This document shows positions 26,945 through 35,214 of a DNA stretch of 64,000 nt, in pieces. Each line of letters begins with the position of its first letter. Position 1 is the first letter of the stretch. The notes under the pieces were generated by a model. That model worked only from the letters and a program-made list of their open reading frames with translations, had not been told where the DNA came from and searched no databases. Origin of the DNA: Variovorax dokdonensis (GTDB lineage: Bacteria > Pseudomonadota > Gammaproteobacteria > Burkholderiales > Burkholderiaceae_C); contig NZ_JASZYV010000005.1 of NCBI RefSeq assembly GCF_030316895.1, positions 124,001 to 188,000 of the forward strand, written 5' to 3'. Position numbers and translations under genes: made by a program.

Positions 26945-27741
26945 CCTTGCGCGACCTTCTGTGGCAGGGTATCCATGCGGTACCCGTCGAATTCTGGGCA
27001 CGGGTCACTTGGCTGGGCGACAGTGGGCTGCTCTTGCCTGCGGCAGTGTTGATCGGCATCTGGTTGCTGGTGTCGCGGCGCACCTGGCCGACTGCGCTGC
27101 TGTGGTTCACCTTGTTCGGCTCGGCCAGCCTTCTCGTCCTCGTCTCCAAGTTGGCATTTCTGGGTTGGGGTGTTGGAAGTGCGCGCCTGAACTTCACCGG
27201 CATCAGTGGGCACAGCATGATGGCATCGAGCATCTGGCCGGTGGCGCTGTGGTTGCTGTGCGCGCGTGCCGGACACCGTTGGCACGTGGGCATGGCCGTC
27301 GCCGGCTGGGTGCTTGCCTGGACCATCGGCGTCTCGCGCCTGGCCTTGTACGCGCATTCGGCGTCTGAGGTGGCGGCCGGATTGCTCCTGGGGACGGCTG
27401 TCAGCGCGATATTCCTTGCCACCCAAAGGCACTACCCGCACGCGCATCCCCGCGCTCCCATGGTGCTGGTCAGCCTGTTGATGCCCTTGGCCCTGTTCCC
27501 TCCAGGGCATGCTGCGCCCACCCAGGGACTTCTGGAGCAGATCGCGCAGCATCTGGCGCGCATCGATCGACCATTCACGCGGGCCGACTTGCACAGCACG
27601 GCGGGGTCGGGCCCTGCATCGGTATCGCTATCAGCTACCTCACAGGGCCATTCCCGAGGCTTTGGGTGCCAATCCGCTGTGAAGGGCGCAGCGCTTCCGA
27701 TCATGCGCTCGCCCTTCAATCTTCAAACGGAGCATTCGTGA
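26941..27741 (+). CDS. PAP2-family membrane phosphatase
   Basis: The 266-residue protein starts in an ATGA overlap with the transporter-acyltransferase gene. Five to six membrane helices are predicted over residues 1-190. PAP2 motif 2 is GISGHSMMAS near residue 93, and motif 3 is GVSRLALYAHSASE, where the usual Asp after the His is Glu. Motif 1 (KxxxxxxRP) is degenerate. A 70-residue soluble tail follows, with no known domain. The likely role is dephosphorylation of a lipid phosphate at the periplasmic face. The stop overlaps the next gene start (GTGA). Confidence 0.78.
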   Translation: MTLRDLLWQGIHAVPVEFWARVTWLGDSGLLLPAAVLIGIWLLVSRRTWPTALLWFTLFGSASLLVLVSKLAFLGWGVGSARLNFTGISGHSMMASSIWPVALWLLCARAGHRWHVGMAVAGWVLAWTIGVSRLALYAHSASEVAAGLLLGTAVSAIFLATQRHYPHAHPRAPMVLVSLLMPLALFPPGHAAPTQGLLEQIAQHLARIDRPFTRADLHSTAGSGPASVSLSATSQGHSRGFGCQSAVKGAALPIMRSPFNLQTEHS

Positions 27742-27893
27742 ACAGCAACGAGACGAACAGGAATCTGGCGCCTGGCGAACAAGTGGGCCGTGCGCACAAG
27801 GTCGGGGTGAACCCGCTGCCTTCTGGCGTGGTGCAGCTGGCGATCGTGGCGGCTGTCGCAGTCGCTGCGGGCCTTTTGGTGTTTCCGATCTGA
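27738..27893 (+). CDS. Small single-pass membrane protein
   Basis: This 51-residue protein begins at GTG 27738, overlapping the PAP2 stop by four bases, with GGAG 5 bases upstream. The N-terminal 30 residues are polar (VNSNETNRNLAPGEQVGRAH) and the C-terminal 20 form one hydrophobic helix (VVQLAIVAAVAVAAGLLVFP). The overlap argues for coupled translation and a real gene. I do not recognise the family. It could be an accessory subunit of the PAP2 enzyme or of the following membrane protein. Confidence 0.6.
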   Translation: MNSNETNRNLAPGEQVGRAHKVGVNPLPSGVVQLAIVAAVAVAAGLLVFPI

Positions 27894-27906
27894 GCTGGGA
27901 GACCCC

Positions 27907-28998
27907 ATGAGCAAAGCATTGCGACTTTCCGAAAAATGGTATCGGCGCGGCCTGTGGTTGGTGGCGCTGGTGTTTGCCTCTTTTCTCATCGGCCTGGGTG
28001 GAACGCTCGTGGGCGACTTGCCTCGGGTCGAGCGGCCGCTGTCGGTCGACGATTTCATGGGGCCCACCGCGCCGGGCCTTCGCGAGGCCATGCAACGGCA
28101 CGAAGAGCAGCAGACACAAGCGCGCGGCGAACTTGAACAAGCACAGCTGAAACTCGAGGCAGCCCGCCAGGCCAATCGCAATGCCCGTGAACGCTTTTCC
28201 AACTGGCTGGCAACGCGCCAAGCCACCCAGCTGCCCGATCAGGATGCAGAGCTTGTGGCTCGCACGAGGCAACTCGACGGCCTGAAGGCCGCCGAGGACG
28301 ACGCGCAGAAGAAGGTGCAGGCGGCGCGGCAGACTGCGCTCGATGCCCAGCAGGCCCAGGCTTCGGCCAAGCGCCAACTCGACGCACTTGGCGACGAGGC
28401 GCGGCAGAAGTGGGAGGTCGCGGCCCGCAGCCAGGAGCTGCGCGTCTTCGGGTACCGGTTGGCGCTGACGTTGCCGCTGCTCGTGGTGGCCGGGTGGCTG
28501 TTCGCCAAGAAGCGCAAAAGCACCTGGTGGCCTTTTGTCTGGGGCTTCATCTTCTTTGCGCTCTTCGCCTTCTTCTTCGAGCTGGTGCCCTACCTGCCCA
28601 GCTACGGCGGCTATGTGCGCTATGTGGTCGGCGTCATCGTGACGGTGTTGGTTGGGCGATACGCGATCGTGGGACTGAACCGGTACCTGGAGCGGCAGAA
28701 GTTGGCTGAAGCACAGCCGGAACGCGCTCGGCGCGAAGAGCTGGACTACGACGTCGCGCTGGCGCGCTTGGCCAAGGGGGCCTGTCCAGGCTGTGAGCGG
28801 CCGGTGGATCTGAAAAGCACCGCGCTTGACTTCTGCCCGCACTGCGGCATCGGCCTGCACGACCATTGCGGGCACTGCCAGACACGCAAGAGTGCGTTCT
28901 CGAAGTATTGCCACGCGTGCGGAACGCCCGGCCGGAAGGTGAGCGACGGCGCAACAAGCTTCGCAACCGACGCGGCCGGTGCCTTTCCTGCGGCCTAG
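27907..28998 (+). CDS. Membrane protein with coiled coil and C-terminal zinc ribbons
   Basis: The 363-residue protein has a first membrane helix at residues about 17-38. A long Glu/Gln/Ala-rich coiled coil follows (about 60-165), then three hydrophobic segments (about 178-255). The C-terminal cytoplasmic or periplasmic tail is zinc-ribbon-like: CPGC near 295, CPHC near 313, CGHC near 323 and CHAC near 338. Four Cys pairs would bind two zinc ions. It starts 13 bases after the small membrane protein gene and may be in its operon. The family is unknown to me, and no enzyme motif is seen. Confidence 0.72.
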   Translation: MSKALRLSEKWYRRGLWLVALVFASFLIGLGGTLVGDLPRVERPLSVDDFMGPTAPGLREAMQRHEEQQTQARGELEQAQLKLEAARQANRNARERFSNWLATRQATQLPDQDAELVARTRQLDGLKAAEDDAQKKVQAARQTALDAQQAQASAKRQLDALGDEARQKWEVAARSQELRVFGYRLALTLPLLVVAGWLFAKKRKSTWWPFVWGFIFFALFAFFFELVPYLPSYGGYVRYVVGVIVTVLVGRYAIVGLNRYLERQKLAEAQPERARREELDYDVALARLAKGACPGCERPVDLKSTALDFCPHCGIGLHDHCGHCQTRKSAFSKYCHACGTPGRKVSDGATSFATDAAGAFPAA

Positions 28999-29004
28999 CG
29001 CCGT

Positions 29005-30177
29005 CTATACGCCGCGTGCCCGATCGGTCTTGAACGATGCGCGGAACGCACTGAAAGTCCCGCCCTCGAGCGCTTCGCGAATTTCGCGCATGAGGTTCAG
29101 GTAGTAGTGCAGGTTGTGCACCGTCGTCAGCATGGGCGCCAGCATCTCGCCGCAACGCTCGAGGTGGTGCAAGTAGGCACGCGAGAAGCCGTCGCGCCCG
29201 CCCTTTTCCCACGACACGCCCGAAGCGCCCGCGCAGGCGTGGCAAGTGCAACTGGTGTCGATTGGTTGTGGGTCCGACTTGTGGCGAGCATTGCGGATCT
29301 TCAGGTCGCCGTAGCGGCTGAACAGCGTGCCATTGCGTGCGTTGCGCGTCGGCATGACGCAGTCGAACATGTCTACCCCGTCGGCGACGCCTTGCACCAG
29401 GTCTTCGGGCGTGCCCACACCCATCAGGTAGCGCGGCTTGTGTGCGGGAAGGCGGTGCGGCGTGTGGGCCATCACTCGCAGCATCTCTTCCTTCGGTTCG
29501 CCAACGCTGACGCCGCCGATCGCATACCCCGGGAAGTCCATGTCGACCAATTGCGACAGTGATTCTTCGCGCAGGTTCTCGAACATGCCGCCCTGGACGA
29601 TGCCGAAGAGCGCATTGGGGTTGCCAAGTCGCTCGAACTCGGCCCTGCAGCGCTTCGCCCAGCGTAGGCTGAGTTCCATCGAACTGCGCGCTTGCGCTTC
29701 GGAGGTGATCTTCCCGTCCGTGTCGTAGGGCGTGCACTCGTCGAACTGCATGACGATGTCGCTGTTGAGAATGGTCTGGATCTGCATCGACACCTCGGGC
29801 GTCAGGAACAGCTTGTCCCCGTTGACGGGCGACGCGAACTTGACGCCTTCTTCCGTGATCTTGCGCATCGCGCCCAGGCTCCAGACCTGGAATCCGCCTG
29901 AGTCGGTCAGGATGGGACGATCCCACTTCTCGAATGCATGCAGGCCGCCGAATGCGCTCATCACATCCAGTCCCGGACGCATCCAGAGGTGGAAGGTGTT
30001 GCCCAGGATGATCTGCGCGCCCATTTCTTCCAGGCTACGCGGCATCACGCCCTTGACGGTGCCATAGGTGCCGACAGGCATGAAGATCGGAGTCTGGACC
30101 ACGCCATGATTGAGCGTGAGGGTGCCGCGCCGGGCGTGGCTGTCTGGATCCGTGGCAAGAAGTTCGAAGTTCAGCAT
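29005..30177 (-). CDS. tgt: Queuine tRNA-ribosyltransferase
   Basis: The 390-residue protein has the TGT barrel with LTDSGGFQVWSLG near residue 90 and DCVMPTRNARNGTLF near 275, which hold the two catalytic aspartates. The zinc site is CTCHAC near 318 with a following His. It exchanges guanine-34 of GUN-anticodon tRNAs for preQ1. Start at 30177 overlaps the queA stop by 7 bases, so the order is queA-tgt in one operon. Length is normal. Confidence 0.97.
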   Translation of the reverse strand: MLNFELLATDPDSHARRGTLTLNHGVVQTPIFMPVGTYGTVKGVMPRSLEEMGAQIILGNTFHLWMRPGLDVMSAFGGLHAFEKWDRPILTDSGGFQVWSLGAMRKITEEGVKFASPVNGDKLFLTPEVSMQIQTILNSDIVMQFDECTPYDTDGKITSEAQARSSMELSLRWAKRCRAEFERLGNPNALFGIVQGGMFENLREESLSQLVDMDFPGYAIGGVSVGEPKEEMLRVMAHTPHRLPAHKPRYLMGVGTPEDLVQGVADGVDMFDCVMPTRNARNGTLFSRYGDLKIRNARHKSDPQPIDTSCTCHACAGASGVSWEKGGRDGFSRAYLHHLERCGEMLAPMLTTVHNLHYYLNLMREIREALEGGTFSAFRASFKTDRARGV

Positions 30178-31220
30178 GTGGATGTCTCTCGGGCCAGCAG
30201 CATGGCGTCGCCATAGCTGAAGAAGCGATAGCGCTCTCGGATGGCGTGGGCGTACAGCGCCATGACGCGTTCATAGCCCGCCAGGGCGCTGACCAGCATC
30301 ATGAGCGTGCTCTTGGGCAGGTGAAAGTTGGTGATCAGCAGGTCGACGTAGCGGAAGTCGAAGCCGGGGGTGATGAAGATGCTCGTGTCGCCCGTTGCCT
30401 CGCCTGTCTGCCCCCAGGATTCGAGGGTGCGGACTGTGGTCGTTCCCACCGCCACCACACGCCCGCCGCGGGCCTTGCAGGCGGCGATGGCCTGCTGGGT
30501 GGTCAGTGGCACCTGATAGCGCTCGGCATGCATGGTGTGCTCGGCAATGTTTTCGGTCTTGACCGGCTGGAAAGTGCCCGCGCCCACGTGAAGGGTGACG
30601 TTGGCACGCTCGATGCCTCGGGCATCGAGTTGCGCCAGGACCGATTCGTCGAAGTGAAGTGCCGCCGTCGGCGCGGCAACGGCGCCGGGAACCCGAGCGA
30701 AGACGGTCTGGTAGCGCCGCTCGTCGTCGGCGGAATCGGCATGCGTGATGTAGGGCGGCAGCGGCACATGGCCACAGCGCGCCATCAGCGCGTACGGATC
30801 TTCGCCAGCGGGACTGTCGAATCGCAGGTGGAATAGCGCTCCTTGCGCATCGGGCCAGCGACCGAGGAGGGTGGCGGTGAATCCGCCGTCCATCTCGAGC
30901 GCCATGCCGATGGGGGGCTTCTTGCTGACCTTCATGTGAGCCACGACGTCCTGACCTTGAAGGACGCGCTCGATCAGCAGTTCGAGCCGGCCGCCAGTCG
31001 GCTTCTTGCCGAAAAGGCGCGCCTTCACGACCTGCGTATCGTTGAAGACAAGAAGGTCCCCGGCCCGCAGCAAGTTCGGCAGATCGCGAAAGATTCGGTC
31101 TACAGGCGAGGCGCCGGTGCCGTCGAGAAGGCGCGAGCTGCTGCGCTCGCTGGCGGGATGCTGAGCCACCAGATCGGGTGGCAGGTCGAAATCGAAATCG
31201 GAAAGACTGAACGTTTGCAT
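30171..31220 (-). CDS. queA: S-adenosylmethionine:tRNA ribosyltransferase-isomerase
   Basis: The 349-residue protein starts MQTFSLSDFDFDLPPDLVAQ and has normal QueA length. Conserved blocks include LVFNDTQVVKARLFG near residue 55, HVGAGTFQPVK near 225 and TNFHLPKSTLMMLVSA near 302. It adds the epoxycyclopentane ring of epoxyqueuosine to preQ1-34 in tRNA, the step after Tgt. The gene is divergent from recG; the 112-base spacer must hold both promoters. Confidence 0.97.
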   Translation of the reverse strand: MQTFSLSDFDFDLPPDLVAQHPASERSSSRLLDGTGASPVDRIFRDLPNLLRAGDLLVFNDTQVVKARLFGKKPTGGRLELLIERVLQGQDVVAHMKVSKKPPIGMALEMDGGFTATLLGRWPDAQGALFHLRFDSPAGEDPYALMARCGHVPLPPYITHADSADDERRYQTVFARVPGAVAAPTAALHFDESVLAQLDARGIERANVTLHVGAGTFQPVKTENIAEHTMHAERYQVPLTTQQAIAACKARGGRVVAVGTTTVRTLESWGQTGEATGDTSIFITPGFDFRYVDLLITNFHLPKSTLMMLVSALAGYERVMALYAHAIRERYRFFSYGDAMLLARETSTC

Positions 31221-31332
31221 CGCGCTTGAGGGCCGGACGGACCCATGCCAAGGGGGAGGAGGCCGCTACCCGGTGCAATCGCGCATTGGACGCGCGCATC
31301 GGTGGCAGCGGCGGGGGAGGCAGAATTGTCCC

Positions 31333-33468
31333 ATGCCCGCAGCCGCTTCGCCGTCGCCCCAGCAAAAGTCCTCCAGCGCCAGTCCGCCGGCTGCGCCTGG
31401 TTCTGGCTTGAGTGCGACGCAGCGGGCCTTGCGCAAGTTGGGGCTGGTGCGCGACATCGATTTCGCGCTGTATCTGCCGATGCGCTATGAAGATGAGACC
31501 CAGATCGTCAAGCTCGCTGACGCGCATGATGGCGACGTGGCTCAGATCGAGGCGGTGGTGCGTTCTTGCGAAGTGGTCTACCGCCCACGGCGCCAGCTCA
31601 TCGCCACCGTGGATGACGGGAGCGACACCTGTCAGCTGCGCTTCTTCAATTTCTATCCCTCGCTGCACAAGCAGTTGGCACCCGGTTCACGCGTTCGAAT
31701 CCGCGGAGAGTTGAAGGGTGGATTTCTTGGGCGGCAGATGCTGCATCCGACCATCAAGGCGGCCGGCACCGATCTGCCGGAAGCGCTGACGCCGGTCTAT
31801 TCCACCATCTCCGGCCTCGCGCAGCCGGCATTGCGGCGCGAGGTGCGCGCCGGACTGGCGCGGTCGATATTGGACGAGACGATCCCGCTGGACGCTTGGC
31901 AGCCGCAGTGGAGCCTGCGGCAATCGCTGCACTTCCTCCACTATCCGACGCCGGATGTTGCGATGGCGACGCTGGAAGATCGAAGCCATCCGGCTTGGCA
32001 GCGGGTCAAGGCCGAAGAGCTTCTGGCGCAGCAGCTGTCCCAGCAGCAGGCGCGCCACGAGCGTGCCTCGCAGCGCGCGCCTGCCCTGCGACCGAATGTG
32101 TCGCCAGGGTCGCTTTCGGAGCAGTTGCTGGCGGTCCTTCCGTTCGCGCTGACCGGGGCGCAGCGCCGGGCCGTGGAAGAGATCGGTCGTGACCTTGGCC
32201 GCGAGTTGCCGATGCACCGGCTGCTGCAGGGCGATGTGGGATCCGGCAAGACCGTGGTGGCTGCGCTGGCCGCGGCGCTGACCATCGATGCAGGCCATCA
32301 GTGTGCGCTGATGGCGCCGACCGAAATCCTCGCAGCTCAGCATTTCGGCAAGCTCGTGCAGTGGCTGGATCCCTTGCTCGCCGAGCGCGGATTGCGCGTG
32401 GCCTGGCTGACGGGCAGCCAGAAAAAGAGCGAGCGCGAGGTGATGACGGCCGCCGTGGAAAGCGGCGAAGCGGCACTCGTCATCGGCACCCACGCCGTCA
32501 TCTCCGAGAAGGTTCGTTTCGCGCGGTTGGCGTTGGCCATCATCGATGAGCAGCACCGCTTCGGCGTGGCTCAGCGTCTTGCATTGCGCGGCAAGGCAGG
32601 TGGCCTGAACCCGGAAGGGAAAGGCGCGCTGGAACCGCATCTTCTGATGATGAGCGCCACGCCGATTCCTCGTACGCTGGCGATGAGCTACTACGCCGAC
32701 CTGGACGTTTCCACGCTGGACGAACTGCCGCCGGGGCGAACACCGGTGGTCACGAAACTGGTGGCGGATCACCGGCGCGACGAGGTCATCGATCGCATAC
32801 AGGCGCAGTTGTCCCAGGGGCGGCAGGTGTACTGGGTCTGTCCCCTGATCGAGGAGAGCGAAGCCGTCGACCTTCGCAACGCAACAGCCACGCGCGACGA
32901 GCTGGCTGACGCGCTGGGCGACGCTGTCGGAGTGGGGCTGCTGCATTCGCGAATGCCCACCGCGGAAAAGCAGGACGTGATGGCGCAATTCAGTGCTGGC
33001 CGGCTGGATGTGCTGGTCAGTACCACCGTGATCGAGGTGGGTGTGGACGTGCCCAATGCCTCGTTGATGGTGATCGAGCATGCCGAACGCTTCGGCCTGT
33101 CTCAGCTTCACCAACTGCGTGGGCGCGTCGGTCGTGGCGCGGCGGCATCCGCGTGCGTGCTGCTCTATGCGCCCGGCGAAAGCGGTCGCGTGGGCGAGGC
33201 GGCGCGTGCGCGGCTGCGTGCCATGGCTGAGACCGCTGACGGTTTCGAGATCGCCCGACGGGATCTCGAGATTCGCGGTCCCGGCGAATTCCTGGGCGCG
33301 CGGCAGTCCGGTGCGCCGTTGCTTCGCTTTGCCGATCTTGCGACCGACACGCGCCTGCTCGACTGGGCCCGGGAACTGGCGCCGCGGATGCTGCAGGCGC
33401 ATCCGGAATTGGCGCAACGCCACATCGACCGCTGGCTCGGAACACGCTCGGAATACTTGCGGGCCTGA
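31333..33468 (+). CDS. recG: ATP-dependent DNA helicase RecG
   Basis: The protein has 711 residues from ATG 31333 (MPAAASPSPQQKSS). It has the N-terminal wedge OB-fold (residues about 55-150). The helicase core carries Walker A LLQGDVGSGKTVVA near 298, DEQHRFG near 405, SATPIP near 440 and QLRGRVGRG near 598. RecG remodels stalled replication forks and Holliday junctions. It is followed by oxyR on the same strand, an arrangement also known as oxyR-recG linkage in pseudomonads. Ten or so extra N-terminal residues would be possible with earlier starts. Confidence 0.97.
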   Translation: MPAAASPSPQQKSSSASPPAAPGSGLSATQRALRKLGLVRDIDFALYLPMRYEDETQIVKLADAHDGDVAQIEAVVRSCEVVYRPRRQLIATVDDGSDTCQLRFFNFYPSLHKQLAPGSRVRIRGELKGGFLGRQMLHPTIKAAGTDLPEALTPVYSTISGLAQPALRREVRAGLARSILDETIPLDAWQPQWSLRQSLHFLHYPTPDVAMATLEDRSHPAWQRVKAEELLAQQLSQQQARHERASQRAPALRPNVSPGSLSEQLLAVLPFALTGAQRRAVEEIGRDLGRELPMHRLLQGDVGSGKTVVAALAAALTIDAGHQCALMAPTEILAAQHFGKLVQWLDPLLAERGLRVAWLTGSQKKSEREVMTAAVESGEAALVIGTHAVISEKVRFARLALAIIDEQHRFGVAQRLALRGKAGGLNPEGKGALEPHLLMMSATPIPRTLAMSYYADLDVSTLDELPPGRTPVVTKLVADHRRDEVIDRIQAQLSQGRQVYWVCPLIEESEAVDLRNATATRDELADALGDAVGVGLLHSRMPTAEKQDVMAQFSAGRLDVLVSTTVIEVGVDVPNASLMVIEHAERFGLSQLHQLRGRVGRGAAASACVLLYAPGESGRVGEAARARLRAMAETADGFEIARRDLEIRGPGEFLGARQSGAPLLRFADLATDTRLLDWARELAPRMLQAHPELAQRHIDRWLGTRSEYLRA

Positions 33469-33540
33469 GCGCCCTCATCGGGCGGTCGGACTCGGCCGAT
33501 GGCTGGGGTTGCGATTCCGTGCGCATAATTGACGCAGGCT

Positions 33541-34506
33541 ATGACTCTCACCGAACTGAAATACATCGTTGCGGTCGCCAGGGAGCGGCACTTTGGCAAA
33601 GCCGCCGAGGCTTGCTTCGTTTCTCAGCCCACCCTGTCGGTGGCGATCAAGAAGCTCGAAGATGAGCTGGAAGTCAAACTCTTCGAGCGCAGTGCCGGTG
33701 AGGTGACGGTGACGCCGCTGGGCGAGCAGATCGTGCAGCAGGCGCAAAGCGTGCTCGACCAGGCGGCCAGCATCAAGGAGATTGCCAAGCGTGGCAAGGA
33801 TCCGCTGGCCGGTCCGTTGCGGCTTGGCGTGATCTACACCATCGGGCCCTATCTACTGCCCGATCTCGTACGCCAGAACATCGCGCGCACGCCGCAGATG
33901 CCCTTGATGCTGCAGGAAAACTTCACCGTCAAACTGCTGGACATGTTGCGTGCCGGAGAGATCGATTGCGCCATCATGGCTGAGCCGTTCCCGGATACCG
34001 GCTTGGCCATTGCGCCGCTTTATGACGAGCCTTTCCTTGCGGCTGTTCCCGCTGGTCACGCATTGGCACAGCGAGACTCGGTCACGTCGGACGAGTTGAA
34101 GAACGAGACCATGCTCCTGCTTGGCACGGGGCATTGCTTTCGGGATCACGTGCTGGAGGTGTGTCCGGAGTTCGCGCGCTTTTCCAGCAGCGCCGAGGGC
34201 ATCCGCAAGAGCTTCGAGGGCTCCTCTCTGGAGACCATCAAACACATGGTTGCATCTGGTATGGGCGTGACGCTGGTGCCTCGACTGTCCGTGCCGCAGG
34301 ATGCGCTCAAGCCCAAGGGGCGTTCCCGTCGAGAGCTCGAGCCCATGGTGCGATACCTGCCTGTGCGCGACACCGAGGGGCGCGAGCCGCCCACGCGGCG
34401 CGTGGTTCTGGCCTGGCGGCGTAGCTTCACGCGCTACGAAGCCATCGCGGCCTTGCGAAATGCGATCTATGCGTGTGAGCTGCAGGGAGTCAAGCGCCTT
34501 TCCTGA
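33541..34506 (+). CDS. oxyR: LysR-type peroxide sensor OxyR
   Basis: The protein has 321 residues from ATG 33541. The N-terminal winged helix reads MTLTELKYIVAVARERHFGK and SQPTLSVAIKKLEDEL. The sensor domain carries GHCFRDHVLEVCPEF: two Cys separated by eight residues, the same spacing as the redox pair Cys199/Cys208 of E. coli OxyR. It therefore should form the regulatory disulfide on peroxide exposure. It follows recG by 72 bases; a CATAAT box at 33524-33529 may be its own -10. The adjacent dps is a classic OxyR target. Confidence 0.93.
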   Translation: MTLTELKYIVAVARERHFGKAAEACFVSQPTLSVAIKKLEDELEVKLFERSAGEVTVTPLGEQIVQQAQSVLDQAASIKEIAKRGKDPLAGPLRLGVIYTIGPYLLPDLVRQNIARTPQMPLMLQENFTVKLLDMLRAGEIDCAIMAEPFPDTGLAIAPLYDEPFLAAVPAGHALAQRDSVTSDELKNETMLLLGTGHCFRDHVLEVCPEFARFSSSAEGIRKSFEGSSLETIKHMVASGMGVTLVPRLSVPQDALKPKGRSRRELEPMVRYLPVRDTEGREPPTRRVVLAWRRSFTRYEAIAALRNAIYACELQGVKRLS

Positions 34507-34550
34507 GAGGCCGTTGTCCGGTGGCGAATGAATGCCATAGTCTGAAACTG

Positions 34551-34579
34551 TTGCGGCAGACACCGCCGCCTCCTAAAGT
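34551..34579 (+). promoter_or_regulatory. Predicted dps promoter with upstream ATAG element
   Basis: TTGCGG (34551-34556) and TAAAGT (34574-34579) are separated by 17 bases and fit a sigma-70 promoter, 41 bases before the dps start. Just upstream, ATAGTCTGAAACTGTT (34537-34552) resembles part of an OxyR site (ATAG followed by CT-type half-sites), placed as for class I activation. The OxyR match is partial. Confidence 0.4.
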
Positions 34580-34619
34580 CGCCTGTCACTCCATTGAACT
34601 TGAAAAGGAAAGCGTCTCC

Positions 34620-35213
34620 ATGGCCAAAGCCGCAAAGAAGTCCAAGTCCTCCATCGCCGCATCGCCGGCAGCCTCGGCTGGCAAAGTCCCGGTCAAGGGA
34701 GGAACACGTGTCGCGGGTGAATCCGGCAGCAGTGGCGCACCCGGCATCAATATCGGGATCGATCGCGCCGACCGCGCCGCCATCGCCGAGGGCCTGAGCC
34801 GGGTCTTGGCCGATACCTACACCTTGTATCTGACCACCCACAACTTCCATTGGAACGTGACGGGCCCTCACTTCAATTCGCTGCACGCCATGTTCATGCA
34901 GCAGTACACCGAGCTGTGGGGCGCGACGGACATCATCGCTGAGCGCATCCGGGCGCTGGGCCACTATGCGCCGGGTTCCTATGCCGAATTCAGCAAGATC
35001 GCCACCGTTCCCGACGTGCCGCAGAACCCCCCGAAGGCGATGGAGATGGTGCGCATCCTGGTCAAGGGTCACGAGACTGTTTCGCGGATCTCGCGCGAGT
35101 TCATTCCAGTGGCCGAGCAAGCCGGCGACGATCCGACCGCAGACATGTTGACGGCGCGCTGCACCGTGCACGACCAGACCGCTTGGATGCTGCGCTCGCT
35201 GCTGGAAGAGTGA
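34620..35213 (+). CDS. dps: Dps-type ferritin-like DNA-protection protein
   Basis: The protein has 197 residues from ATG 34620, with AAGGAA upstream. The ferritin-like core has the intersubunit ferroxidase residues of Dps: His in THNFHWNVTGPHF, His in NSLHAMFMQQY, and acidic residues in ELWGATDIIAERIRALG. The first 45 residues are a Lys/Ala/Ser-rich extension (MAKAAKKSKSSIAASPAASA) of the kind used by Dps proteins to bind DNA. It stores iron and protects DNA from Fenton chemistry. It sits directly after oxyR; ubiA starts one base after its stop. Confidence 0.92.
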   Translation: MAKAAKKSKSSIAASPAASAGKVPVKGGTRVAGESGSSGAPGINIGIDRADRAAIAEGLSRVLADTYTLYLTTHNFHWNVTGPHFNSLHAMFMQQYTELWGATDIIAERIRALGHYAPGSYAEFSKIATVPDVPQNPPKAMEMVRILVKGHETVSRISREFIPVAEQAGDDPTADMLTARCTVHDQTAWMLRSLLEE

Positions 35214-35214
35214 G

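Noticed and set aside
24881..27001. 706-residue minus-strand frame opposite the MFS-acyltransferase
   Set aside because: Composition is His/Arg/Gln-rich and it mirrors a clear transporter-acyltransferase gene.
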